Source: JBDRED01 sp043820025 [NCBI: Elusimicrobiota bacterium] (GTDB taxonomy: Bacteria > RUG730 > JBDRED01). From it: a DNA stretch of 28,350 nt. Every line of letters starts with the position of its first letter. Position 1 is the first letter of the stretch. The notes beneath the pieces were generated by a model. The model saw nothing but the letters and a program-made list of their open reading frames with translations. It did not search any database and was not told where the DNA came from. Where the stretch lies: assembly GCA_043820025.1 (NCBI GenBank), contig JBDRED010000046.1:1-28350 (forward strand), given 5' to 3'. This document shows, in pieces, positions 16,209 to 24,008 of the stretch. The translations under genes were made by a program, and so were the position numbers.

Positions 16209-17411
16209 ATGAATATCGGAATTATTACAAGCGGCGGGGATTGCGGAGGGCTTAATGCTGTTGTTAAAGGAGCCGCTCAGATGGCTAACAGCAATAATAT
16301 AAATCTTTTTGTGATCCCAAATGGGTACGCAGGATTGTATAATCTTGTTGAATTTGATTCGCTGGTAAAATTAGACCATAATAGATCTGACGAGTTTACA
16401 TCAGTGCTTGCAGGGTCAGAGGCGGGCCACTCAAGAGTAAAGATAAAGAAGATTGATGATGATAAAAAATATGATCGTATCAAAGAAGGGCTTAAGAAAT
16501 TTAATATTGACGGGCTGGTTATATCAGGCGGCGATGATACGGGAAGCGTTATTGTAGACTTGTCTGAGCAGGGTATTAAGTGCGTTCATGCTCCAAAGAC
16601 AATGGATTTAGACCTTCAAACATATTCAGTAGGCGGTGATTCAACTGTTAATCGTATTGCTGACTTTGCTTATGACCTTAAAACAACAGGAAGAACGCAT
16701 AATAGAGTAATTGTTCTCGAAGTCTTTGGCAGATATGCAGGGCATACGGCTTTTAGAGGCGGTGTTGGAGCTGAGGCTGACGCTATTCTTATTCCTGAGG
16801 TGCCTACTAATTTTGACGCGCTTTATGAAGATGTTAAGAAAAAGCTTTGCGGGCGAATAGAGAGAAGCGATGTTCATGCGGGAACATATATCATTGTTGC
16901 TGCTGAGGGTATGACAGATGCTAGCGGAAAAGAAATCGTTGATGAATCCGCAGGTATTGATTCTTTTGGACATAAGAAATTAGCTGGCGCAGGTAAATAT
17001 GTATGCCAAGAGCTTACAAAGAGGTTTAAAGCTGATCCTGATATTACAAAGTTCATGAAAAAAACAAAGATGTATGTAAAGGGGCTCTATGAAACTCCTG
17101 AGGTCAGGGAGGTAAGGCCGGGTCATTTGGTTAGATGCGGAAAGTCCTCGGCATTTGATGTTAATTTTGGAATGGAAGCCGGCGGCGCTGCTGTAATGCT
17201 GCTCTCAAATAATATTTATGGAGTAACAGTAGTTGATGTGAAGGATGGAGTAATTAGATATATGAAAACAAAGGATGCTATAAAACAGCGTCATGTTGAT
17301 ACAAAACTTGTCGCGTTTTATGAGAATTTGGGTGTTTGTTTTGGAAGAAAACCGGAACGAGTTAAACCTGAGTTTAAAGAATTCATAGGCATTCCGGAAA
17401 GACATTTATAA
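16209..17411 (+). CDS. pfp: 6-phosphofructokinase, pyrophosphate-type
   Basis: 400 residues of the phosphofructokinase family: GGDCGGLN at 9-16, GGDDTG at 107-112, PKTMDLD at 129-135, EVFGRYAG at 171-178. Two positions decide phosphoryl donor. The residue matching E. coli PfkA Gly104 is Asp (D110), and that matching Gly124 is Lys (K130). Both are the states known for PPi-dependent enzymes, so this should interconvert fructose-6-phosphate and fructose-1,6-bisphosphate reversibly with pyrophosphate. The catalytic Asp is kept (D133), but the usual Asn after it is Leu, which is unusual. A strong AGGAGGG precedes the ATG. It stands alone between repeats. Donor assignment is inference from residues. 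Confidence 0.88.
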   Translation: MNIGIITSGGDCGGLNAVVKGAAQMANSNNINLFVIPNGYAGLYNLVEFDSLVKLDHNRSDEFTSVLAGSEAGHSRVKIKKIDDDKKYDRIKEGLKKFNIDGLVISGGDDTGSVIVDLSEQGIKCVHAPKTMDLDLQTYSVGGDSTVNRIADFAYDLKTTGRTHNRVIVLEVFGRYAGHTAFRGGVGAEADAILIPEVPTNFDALYEDVKKKLCGRIERSDVHAGTYIIVAAEGMTDASGKEIVDESAGIDSFGHKKLAGAGKYVCQELTKRFKADPDITKFMKKTKMYVKGLYETPEVREVRPGHLVRCGKSSAFDVNFGMEAGGAAVMLLSNNIYGVTVVDVKDGVIRYMKTKDAIKQRHVDTKLVAFYENLGVCFGRKPERVKPEFKEFIGIPERHL

Positions 17412-17443
17412 ATAAGTGTTTGAGTGTTTAAGTGACGCTACTG

Positions 17444-17525
17444 CGTCATCCTGAGTGTAACGAAGGATCTCCGAAAAGAGGAGTTACTCACGAAGATCCT
17501 TCGGGTAGTAGCCCTCAGGATGACG
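17444..17525. repeat. Palindromic dispersed repeat, copy 2
   Basis: CGTCATCCTGAG (17444-17455) pairs perfectly with CTCAGGATGACG (17514-17525). Inner arms CGAAGGATCT (17461-17470) and AGATCCTTCG (17494-17503) also pair. The inner-arm spacing (33) is nearly that of copy 1 (32), while the loop sequence differs. A short GAGTGTTT direct repeat stands just before it. Confidence 0.85.
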
Positions 17526-17532
17526 TCTCTTA

Positions 17533-17634
17533 GTCATCGTGAGGAGCCCTGTCATAAACAGGGCGACCTGGCGATCTTTGCTAAGGAATCCTTTAACGAA
17601 GATTGCTTCGTTGTCTACTCCTCCTCCCAATGAC
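17533..17634. repeat. Second, unrelated palindromic repeat
   Basis: GTCATCGTGAGGAG (17533-17546) and CTCCTCCCAATGAC (17621-17634) form imperfect terminal arms. Inside is a seven-pair hairpin, GCCCTGT/ACAGGGC (17546-17564). This is the widespread 'GTCATTGCGAGGAG...CAATGAC' type of bacterial dispersed repeat. It abuts the first repeat and ends 40 bases before the endonuclease IV start. Confidence 0.75.
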
Positions 17635-17674
17635 AAATATTTTCCGCATAACACATAACGCACGACGAGGTATT

Positions 17675-18514
17675 ATGAAGCTTGGTTTTCACTGTTCTGT
17701 GAGAAACGGCCTTACCGGCGCTCTGGAAGAAGCGCGCAGTTTAGGCTGTGAAACCTTCCAGATATTTAGCCACAATCCAAGAATGTGGCGGGATAAGACA
17801 TATAATCCGGACGATATTAAACAATTTAAAGAACTTCGTAAAAAATACAATATAGCTCCTCTAATCGTTCATACTCCATATCTTCCAAACCTTGCGACAA
17901 CGGATAAAATCATACATAAAAGATCAATGAGAGCGTTAGAATATGATTATAAAACTGCAGGTGAGATAGGAGCAGAGTTTTATGTTATTCACCCGGGATC
18001 ATACTCCGAAGGTTCTACTAAAGAAAAGGGAATACAGAATATAATAAATAACATAAAAGAGGTTTTAGATAAGGTTAAAAATGATGTAATATTTTTAATT
18101 GAAAATGTTGCTGGCGGAGGACGAAGAATAGGCGACTCATTATTCGATATCAATTACATATTAAAAAAGGTTGGGTATCCGAAAAGAACAGGAGTTTGTC
18201 TTGATACGTGCCATCTATTTGGCGCAGGGTATGATTTTACTACAAAGGAAGGTATGGCCTTATTGGAAAAAGATATTAAAGCAAGCTTTGCTTTTAATAA
18301 TATTTATTTTATTCATTATAATGACTCAAAGACAGAGGCTGGTTCGCATAAAGACAGGCATACGCATCCCGGAAACGGATATATCGGCAAAGAAGGTTTC
18401 ATTAAATTTATAAGTACGAAAGGCCTAACTAATGTTCCCGGAATAATAGAAACTGCAAGTATCCAAGCAAAAAAAGACATGAAATTTTTAAAGAGTTTAA
18501 TGATAAAAAAATAA
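17675..18514 (+). CDS. nfo: Endonuclease IV (AP endonuclease, Nfo)
   Basis: 279 residues. Nfo cuts the backbone 5' to abasic sites in base-excision repair using three zinc ions. All expected metal ligands are visible: H66 (VHTPY), His in VIHPGS, Glu in IENVAGGG, Asp and His in CLDTCHLFGAGYD, His in IHYNDSK, Asp and His in DRHTHPGNG, and Glu in IIETAS. I chose the ATG at 17675 because it follows GACGAGG and gives the family N-terminus MKLGFHCSV. The open frame extends 24 codons upstream into repeat sequence and is not homologous there. Standalone gene, flanked by repeats on both sides. Confidence 0.95.
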   Translation: MKLGFHCSVRNGLTGALEEARSLGCETFQIFSHNPRMWRDKTYNPDDIKQFKELRKKYNIAPLIVHTPYLPNLATTDKIIHKRSMRALEYDYKTAGEIGAEFYVIHPGSYSEGSTKEKGIQNIINNIKEVLDKVKNDVIFLIENVAGGGRRIGDSLFDINYILKKVGYPKRTGVCLDTCHLFGAGYDFTTKEGMALLEKDIKASFAFNNIYFIHYNDSKTEAGSHKDRHTHPGNGYIGKEGFIKFISTKGLTNVPGIIETASIQAKKDMKFLKSLMIKK

Positions 18515-18575
18515 GTCGAGAGTCTATTACATTAAGGTTATTGGCTAAAAACAATGGAAGAGAATAAGTATTTAT

Positions 18576-18675
18576 GTCATCCTCGGGCTTGACCCGAGCA
18601 TTTTCGTAAAAGAAATATCTAACGAAGATTCCTGCTTGAGTTTACACTGAGCGAAGCGAATGTGCAGTAATGACA
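18576..18675. repeat. Palindromic dispersed repeat, third family
   Basis: It starts GTCATCCTCGGGC and ends GTAATGACA, with an internal perfect hairpin CTCGGG-CTTGA-CCCGAG near 18582-18598. This is another common bacterial dispersed palindrome type. A degraded stretch ending AGGGAATGACAG follows at about 18720-18757. The 300-base gap 18515-18814 contains no other feature I can support; it separates the convergent endonuclease and SDR genes. Confidence 0.65.
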
Positions 18676-18814
18676 GAATTATTTTTTAGCAATATTTAAC
18701 GCATATTTATTATTCACTCAGGCTATAAAATATGAAATCTTTACAGGGAATGACAGAATTGTAATCTTCAGAATACTCAGTATGTTCGACGCATTTTGCA
18801 TAACGCACTACGAA

Positions 18815-19543
18815 TTAATGCGGGGTTAGAAAGGTTAATACTCTCTTTAAGAAATTACTTCCTGCGGCTTTTAATATCTTTATTGGCGATCTTGTTGCAA
18901 GCGCGTATATATACCTTCCAATATCCTCAGGCATCAGCATCTGATGCCTTTTTGGTTTCTCTTTATAATCATTAAAAAATTCAGTAGCTATTCTAGCCGG
19001 ATAGATTGTTGAAACCTTGATTTTATGTTTCTTTAGTTCCCAAAACATTACTCTGTTAAAACCTGTTACAGCGTGTTTTGACGCGCAATATGCTGAGTAA
19101 GGAGGGACTCCATAAAGCCCGGCTACAGATGATACGGTTAAAATATGTCCGCCATGATTCATTCTTCTTACAGCCTCTCTTGTGCATAAAAAAACGCTGT
19201 TTACATTGGTCTCCATTAATGAGTTCCATTCTTCAAATGAAATATCTTGGATCTCTTTTCTTAGTCCTTTCCCCGCATTATTGACTACAACATCGATCTG
19301 TCCAAATGCCTTTTCAGTTTCTTCAAAAAGATTTTTTACATCGCTTTCTACGGATACATCCGTTTTAACGGCTATACAGTTAGTATTGAAATTTAAAATA
19401 TAATTTTTAATTTCTTCCAGCCTGTCGATTCTTCGAGCCGCAAGCGCGATTTTTGCTCCGTGTTTTGCAAACTCCACGGCAGTAGCTTTTCCTACGCCGC
19501 TGCTTGCGCCTGTAATAATAACTACTTTACCTCTTAAATTCAT
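18815..19543 (-). CDS. Classical short-chain dehydrogenase/reductase (SDR)
   Basis: 242 residues with the NAD(P) motif TGASSGVG (11-18), AARR after beta-2 (favouring NADPH), NNAG (88-91), catalytic serine in TVSSVAG (138-139) and the YxxxK pair Y152/K156 in YSAYCASK. It would reduce or oxidise a carbonyl/alcohol, substrate unknown. The hydrophobic C-terminal part (ILKAAGSNFLKRVLTFLTPH) suggests membrane association, as in lipid- or sphingoid-base-reducing SDRs. It is the last gene of a three-gene minus-strand operon. Its start overlaps the preceding epimerase-like gene by 17 bases, so translation is coupled. Confidence 0.9.
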   Translation of the reverse strand: MNLRGKVVIITGASSGVGKATAVEFAKHGAKIALAARRIDRLEEIKNYILNFNTNCIAVKTDVSVESDVKNLFEETEKAFGQIDVVVNNAGKGLRKEIQDISFEEWNSLMETNVNSVFLCTREAVRRMNHGGHILTVSSVAGLYGVPPYSAYCASKHAVTGFNRVMFWELKKHKIKVSTIYPARIATEFFNDYKEKPKRHQMLMPEDIGRYIYALATRSPIKILKAAGSNFLKRVLTFLTPH

Positions 19544-20546
19544 TTTTATTTACCATCCATTCAATTGTATTTTTTATTGTATCCCTGAAATTTATCTCAG
19601 GCCGCCAGCTGAGAACTTTGTTAGCTTTGGTATTGCTAAAATATCTAAATTTAGACGCGGAGTCAACATTATCAGCTGTTAGAGGAAGAGGTTTCTTAGA
19701 TATAAATTCCGCGAATAATAATATGTAGTATAATAAAGAACTTAGAGTTTTTGATAGAGTTTTTTTGGGATAGTTAACACCCAGCTCTTCAGCTATTGTT
19801 TTATTTATTTCCTTAAATGAAATATTTTCTCCCGATAATAATATTTCATCGTTAATAATATTGTGTTTTAATAATTGCGCAATGCCTTTGGCAGTGTCTC
19901 GAACATCAATAATATTTGTTCCGCCCGGCATATTGAACGCTATCTTACCTTGTTTAATCCCATTAATAAGATTTGTTGAGTTTGTTCTGTCGCCCGGCCC
20001 GAGCATAAGTCCGGGGTATACGATAGCGATATTCATTCCTTTATTTCTGTATTCAAGAACTTTTTCATCAGCTTCATGTTTTGTGAGCATATAGTATTTA
20101 TGTTTTCTTTTCGCAATACTCCAGTCAAATTTGAATGACTCATTAATAGGATTAAGCGGGTCGTTGTTATAGCCTAGCGCTGCGACTGAGCTGACGTGTA
20201 TAAAATTTAAAACATTATTTTCAAACGAGGCTTTTAATACGTTTTCAGCGCCGGTTACATTAATATCTTGAAGCCTGTCCTTATCCTTTAAAGAAAATGA
20301 AACAAGCCCTGCAAGATGAATGACTGTGTCAATGCCCGAAAAATCATTTTCTATATCAGTGTAATGGCAGATATTTTTATTATAGAGATATTTTATGTTT
20401 GTAAAGTTTGAAAAATCGAATAATTTATTTTTGTTTTCTCTAAGGTCAAGGATTGTAATATCAAGGCCGTCAAAATTATTTAAAAGATTTTGAATAAGAT
20501 ACCGGCCTAAAAAACCCGCCCCGCCTGTAATAAGTATTTTTTTCAT
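19527..20546 (-). CDS. NAD-dependent epimerase / 3-beta-HSD-like reductase (extended SDR)
   Basis: 339 residues. Rossmann motif TGGAGFLGRYL (7-17), DVVIHLAG-like stretch (TVIHLAG, 74-80), catalytic serine in HVSSVAALG (about 117-125), YxxxK at Y152/K156 (YYMLTKHEAD), and YPGLMLGPGD (177-186). This pattern fits the 3-beta-hydroxysteroid dehydrogenase / dihydroflavonol reductase branch more than sugar epimerases. Such proteins act on lipid or terpenoid substrates; bacterial ceramide reductase CerR is also in this group. It sits between the PAP2 and SDR genes on the same strand, suggesting joint action on a lipid. Substrate unproven. Confidence 0.87.
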   Translation of the reverse strand: MKKILITGGAGFLGRYLIQNLLNNFDGLDITILDLRENKNKLFDFSNFTNIKYLYNKNICHYTDIENDFSGIDTVIHLAGLVSFSLKDKDRLQDINVTGAENVLKASFENNVLNFIHVSSVAALGYNNDPLNPINESFKFDWSIAKRKHKYYMLTKHEADEKVLEYRNKGMNIAIVYPGLMLGPGDRTNSTNLINGIKQGKIAFNMPGGTNIIDVRDTAKGIAQLLKHNIINDEILLSGENISFKEINKTIAEELGVNYPKKTLSKTLSSLLYYILLFAEFISKKPLPLTADNVDSASKFRYFSNTKANKVLSWRPEINFRDTIKNTIEWMVNKNEFKR

Positions 20547-20558
20547 GATTGATATCCG

Positions 20559-21473
20559 TTAGAATTTGTCGCTATACCCATGTTTGCTCAATATTTTTAG
20601 ATAAAATGGCTTTAAGTAAACAGCGATTACGCATACAATAATTCCGGCAAATACGTCGGAAACATAATGATACCTGTTATAAAATGTCGCGATTGACATA
20701 AGAATCACAGCAAAGAGCATGATAGGGAAAAAGCTTTTAAAATATCTTTTTACCATAATCAATGACACACACGCTGCCGCAACATGCGAGCTTGGCATGC
20801 ACGCGCCTAATGTTTCTCCGTACTCCATTAAAAACGCCTGAATATAAGTTATGAAATATCCCTTTAATTGGATTGTGTATATATCTTTAAATTCGAATCT
20901 TGGGCCATGAACAGGGAATAAAAGAAATACAAAATAACATATTGAATAAGCTATTAGTATTGTTTCGATAAAGTCGTTCAGCTCGTCAAAACGTTTTTGG
21001 AAACACAGAATTAACGGCGGTAAAAAGATCATAGAGTAATATGAAAAATACGCTAATGTTAAAAGCTCAGTTAAAGGCCTGGATACTATTTTCTCGAGTA
21101 ATATTGTAGGGTGAAATCCTAAAACTGATAGTTCAAAATTGTATATGTAAGCGTCCATCATCTTGGGCGAGACAATTGGAATTAGATAGTTAAGCTCTTT
21201 GTATGTGTAAATTAATAGAATAATCGGATACATGTGCCGCGCCAGATAAATTATTCCGTATTTATTTTTTGAGTATATTTTTGCTATCAAAAAAACAAAG
21301 GCAATTATTATTATATGGCTTAATAAATATGGCCAGTATTCAGATATGCCCGCTCTTGAAAAGATAAGTATTAATGAGATTATTAAATAATATCCAATGA
21401 TAAGTATGTCCATAGGGTAAATAAGTCTATGAGTGTTTGAGTGTTTTAATGTTTGTGCGTTATTGTTATTCAT
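20559..21473 (-). CDS. PAP2-family membrane phosphatase/transferase (AUR1-like)
   Basis: 304 residues with about seven membrane helices. The PAP2 catalytic motifs are near the C-terminus: CMPSSHVAAA (PSxH) and YNRYHYVSDVFAG (RxxxH..D), the form seen in the PAP2_3 / inositol-phosphoceramide-synthase-like group. The enzyme removes or transfers a lipid-linked phosphate head group at the membrane. First gene of the operon with the epimerase and SDR (12 bases to the next gene). The ATG at 21473 follows GAGAGA. The first 20 residues are polar and encoded by a GTGTTT-rich low-complexity stretch, so the ATG at 21413 could be the true start. Confidence 0.85.
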   Translation of the reverse strand: MNNNNAQTLKHSNTHRLIYPMDILIIGYYLIISLILIFSRAGISEYWPYLLSHIIIIAFVFLIAKIYSKNKYGIIYLARHMYPIILLIYTYKELNYLIPIVSPKMMDAYIYNFELSVLGFHPTILLEKIVSRPLTELLTLAYFSYYSMIFLPPLILCFQKRFDELNDFIETILIAYSICYFVFLLFPVHGPRFEFKDIYTIQLKGYFITYIQAFLMEYGETLGACMPSSHVAAACVSLIMVKRYFKSFFPIMLFAVILMSIATFYNRYHYVSDVFAGIIVCVIAVYLKPFYLKILSKHGYSDKF

Positions 21474-21871
21474 TTATTCTCTCATTTATAAATAATTAAA
21501 ACCACACCCGTCTGTCTTCCATCTTGATAGAGGGGAAAACTTGGTGTCTTTCGATTGTTTCCGGGTTCCACCTTCTATCAAGAAGGAGGACAATGGTATG
21601 TATTAAACATTTAGCGATTATACTATGAATCATGGATTTAGGCAATATTTTCATCAAGCGCAGAATATCCTCGGCGGGGATTTCAAGCGGTCCTGAGAAT
21701 ATTATCTCTACTCAGTTTGGCTATGTTTACCGGGTGGGGGCACATGTATTGACTAATCCCTTTTCGCTATTCCGGCTATTCGCTTATAATCGAGCGGGGT
21801 GGATAAGATAAAAAAATATTACAAAAATAAAAAATATGATAATATATAAACAAATATTTTTTGGAGGTATT
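21474..21871. other. 398-base intergenic region with a degenerate inverted repeat
   Basis: An imperfect inverted repeat pairs 21519-21534 with 21571-21586 (14 of 16). A 59-codon open frame (21632-21811, beginning MDLGNIFIKRR) has no Shine-Dalgarno or known motif and I do not call it a gene. The last 60 bases are AT-rich and may hold the promoter of the next operon. It separates two divergently transcribed units. Confidence 0.5.
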
Positions 21872-22015
21872 ATGGGAAACAAGAAAAAGAATTTCATAGT
21901 AGATTTTTTTGAGAAATTATTTAAAAAGCTTGATCAGAAATTAGAGGATAAGTCAAAAGGGTGCGCATGCTGCGGCAATGACAAAAACAAAGAGGAGAAG
22001 AAATGCTGCAAATAG
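21872..22015 (+). CDS. Small Cys-rich protein preceding the permease
   Basis: 47 residues, preceded by a strong GGAGG Shine-Dalgarno six bases from the ATG. The first 30 residues are a lysine-rich amphipathic helix (FIVDFFEKLFKKLDQKL), the rest holds five cysteines as CACC (31-34) and CC (45-46). It overlaps the permease start by 13 bases in another frame, so the two are translationally coupled. Small proteins with clustered cysteines beside SO_0444/ArsP-type permeases are a recurrent arrangement; a metal or metalloid chaperone role for the permease is inferred. There is no signal peptide or lipobox, so it should be cytoplasmic. Confidence 0.75.
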   Translation: MGNKKKNFIVDFFEKLFKKLDQKLEDKSKGCACCGNDKNKEEKKCCK

Positions 22016-22959
22016 CTGTAAATTGGTTTATATATTCAATTATCAGGTTAAATCCTGAAACCAGCCTGGCGCAGTCTGTAAATTTTTTTGTATATGATAC
22101 GATTAAAATATTACTGCTTCTCTTTGCAATGATAACTGTTATGGGGTTTTTAAGAAGTTTTATACCTCAAAATAAAATTAAAAATTGGCTCTCAAAGAAA
22201 AAAGGATTCGGGAATGTTCTTGCCTCAATGTTTGGCGCAATTACTCCTTTTTGTTCATGCTCTTCAATACCCATATTTATTAGTTTTTTAGAAGCCGGCA
22301 TTCCTCTTGGCGTAACATTTTCATTTTTGATAACGTCTCCTTTAGTGAATGAATATTTGGTAGTTCTTATGATAGGTTTTTTTGGCTGGAAAATAACAAT
22401 TATCTATGTGCTGTTAGGCATTGTCGTGGGAGTCATATCAGGCATTATTCTAGGAAAGATGAAGCTTGAAAAATATCTTGTGAAAGATTTTGTTGAAGCA
22501 TTAAACGAGCCGTTTTCCGAGAGCGTTTATAGTGGAGTTATTGACCGAATTAAATTCGGCCTGCATGAAGCTAAAGCTGTAATTCAAAAAATATGGAAAT
22601 GGGTTTTATTTGGCGTTGCAGTCGGAGCTTTAATTCATAATTATATGCCGCAGGAATTAATAAACAGCGTCATAAATAAAACAGGTATATTTTCCGTGCC
22701 TATTGCCGTATTATTGGGTGTGCCTATGTATGGAAGCTGCGCAGCTATTGTGCCTATTGCTGTTGTTTTATTTCAGAAAGGAATACCATTGGGCACTGCG
22801 CTTGCTTTCATGATGGCTATTGCCGGACTTAGCCTGCCTGAGGCAATTATTTTAAGACGCGCTATGAAATTAAAGTTAATAGCAATATTTTTTGGAATAA
22901 CAACGCTTGGAATTTTATTGTCAGGATATATAATAAATTATTTTAATTTAAAAGTATAA
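22003..22959 (+). CDS. Metal/metalloid permease, ArsP_1 / SO_0444 family
   Basis: 318 residues with about eight to ten helices. The family's cysteine motif ITPFCSCSSIPIF (about 80-92) is intact, as is the second half's VPMYGSCAAIVPIAVV (about 242-257) with its conserved cysteine. Members export methylated arsenicals or Cu/Zn with their cysteines as ligands; which substrate applies here is unknown. The gene overlaps the small Cys-rich gene upstream. No ArsR-type regulator or arsenate reductase is in the window, so substrate inference from context is weak. Length agrees with the family. Confidence 0.88.
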   Translation: MLQIAVNWFIYSIIRLNPETSLAQSVNFFVYDTIKILLLLFAMITVMGFLRSFIPQNKIKNWLSKKKGFGNVLASMFGAITPFCSCSSIPIFISFLEAGIPLGVTFSFLITSPLVNEYLVVLMIGFFGWKITIIYVLLGIVVGVISGIILGKMKLEKYLVKDFVEALNEPFSESVYSGVIDRIKFGLHEAKAVIQKIWKWVLFGVAVGALIHNYMPQELINSVINKTGIFSVPIAVLLGVPMYGSCAAIVPIAVVLFQKGIPLGTALAFMMAIAGLSLPEAIILRRAMKLKLIAIFFGITTLGILLSGYIINYFNLKV

Positions 22960-23014
22960 GCTGGGGCCTAAAGCCCACAGGCTATATTAATTGAAATAAG
23001 ATTAATATTGGTGA

Positions 23015-23242
23015 ATAATTTATGAAAAAATATTATTAGTGGTTTTCGCGAGCACAGGAAAAGCGATATTATTAACATCTCTTACCACGATGCTTGCTTT
23101 TGGGTCATTAATGTTTTCTGTATGGCCCGGGTTTAGGAGCTTAGGCGGGCTAATGTTTATTGGAGTGGGCGCGTGTTTTATTGCTACTGTAATAATATTA
23201 TCAGCTATCATAGCGTTATCTGACAGAAAAATAACAAAGTAA
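23015..23242 (+). pseudogene. C-terminal remnant of an RND/MMPL exporter
   Basis: The open frame (stop at 23012-23014, ending at 23242) encodes about 75 residues: ASTGKAILLTSLTTMLAFGSL, then FRSLGGLMFIGVGACFIATV, then a charged tail SDRKITK. This matches the last two to three helices of RND-superfamily exporters (STG.A...T..TT...F and LG.L..IG). No proper start codon with Shine-Dalgarno exists, and the whole upstream protein is missing. In the gap 22960-23300, the only other things are a short CTGGGGCC...GCCCACAG hairpin just after the permease and the promoter below. Confidence 0.75.
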
Positions 23243-23271
23243 TTGACTGTCAACGCTTCTTATGATATTCT
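23243..23271 (+). promoter_or_regulatory. Probable promoter of the lipoprotein cluster
   Basis: TTGACT (23243-23248), 17-base spacer, TATTCT (23266-23271), directly after the RND remnant and 29 bases before the lpoB-like ATG at 23301. The -35 is within the small palindrome TTGACTGTCAA. Confidence 0.5.
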
Positions 23272-23300
23272 AAAAAAACAAATTCGCTAGGAGGTGTTAC

Positions 23301-23915
23301 ATGCGAAATTCCAAAATTTTTATTACGATTTTTTCAGTATCTCTATTTACAATGCTTCTCAGTTCGTGCGCTACTACGCCCAAAATAACGCGTACAGCTG
23401 TAGATGAGCAGATTGATTTAAGCGGAAACTGGAATGACACAGACTCAAGGATGGTATCACAGGAAATGATTACAGATTGTCTTTCTCGGCCTTGGTTAAA
23501 TGATTTCATGTCAGCTAAAGGCAATAAACCAAGAATAATTGTGGGCCAGGTAATGAATAAGAGCCATGAGCATATAAACACAGAAACATTCGTTAAAGAT
23601 ATGGAGAGAGAGCTTATTAATTCCGGAAGAGTATATTTTGTGGCTGATAAGGGACAAAGAGAGGAAGTTCGAGAAGAAAAAATGGATCAGGCAGAGAACG
23701 CAAGCATGGAGACGGCAAAGGATATGGGCCAGGAGACAGGAGCTGATTTTATGCTAAAAGGCCAAATTAACACAATTTTAGACGAAGCAGGCAAGACGCA
23801 GGTGCGTTATTATCAGACAGAGCTTGAGCTTATTAATATATTAACTAATGAAAAGGTCTGGATAGGCCAGAAGCAGATAAAGAAAGAGATAAAACGAAGG
23901 AAATCAAGCTTCTAA
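23301..23915 (+). CDS. LpoB-like penicillin-binding-protein activator lipoprotein
   Basis: 204 residues. Lipoprotein signal peptide with lipobox LLSSC (Cys about 23), then ATTPKITRTAVDEQIDLSGNW. The mature domain has the LpoB pattern: PRIIVGQVMNKSHEHINTETF, DMERELINSGRVYFV, and TGADFMLKGQINTI. In E. coli LpoB reaches from the outer membrane to activate PBP1b; in this organism the partner is inferred only. A strong GGAGG precedes the ATG. The following gene starts after a 93-base gap holding a hairpin repeat; with the downstream lipoproteins it forms a conserved cluster found in several Gram-negative groups. Confidence 0.9.
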   Translation: MRNSKIFITIFSVSLFTMLLSSCATTPKITRTAVDEQIDLSGNWNDTDSRMVSQEMITDCLSRPWLNDFMSAKGNKPRIIVGQVMNKSHEHINTETFVKDMERELINSGRVYFVADKGQREEVREEKMDQAENASMETAKDMGQETGADFMLKGQINTILDEAGKTQVRYYQTELELINILTNEKVWIGQKQIKKEIKRRKSSF

Positions 23916-23929
23916 AAAAATATACTCCC

Positions 23930-23983
23930 TCACCCCAAGCCCTTGACTGGGCAAGCTTAATCCTCTCCCTCTGGTGGGAGAGG
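23930..23983. repeat. CCCTCACCC-type dispersed repeat with hairpin
   Basis: CCTCTCCC (23962-23969) pairs with GGGAGAGG (23976-23983) around a six-base loop. The stretch before it starts CTCCCTCACCCCAAGCCC. This is a widespread bacterial dispersed repeat type. It lies between two genes of one cluster and may attenuate transcription, but no T run follows. Confidence 0.65.
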
Positions 23984-24008
23984 AAATATTTTCAGGTTCT
24001 AAGAGGAT

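Noticed and set aside
17603-17674. Upstream extension of the endonuclease IV reading frame (24 codons).
   Set aside because: The region is the tail of a dispersed repeat and is not homologous to Nfo; the internal ATG at 17675 has a good ribosome-binding site and the family N-terminus.
21632-21811. 59-codon open frame in the gap before the Cys-rich gene.
   Set aside because: No Shine-Dalgarno, no known motif, and partly repetitive sequence; more likely non-coding.
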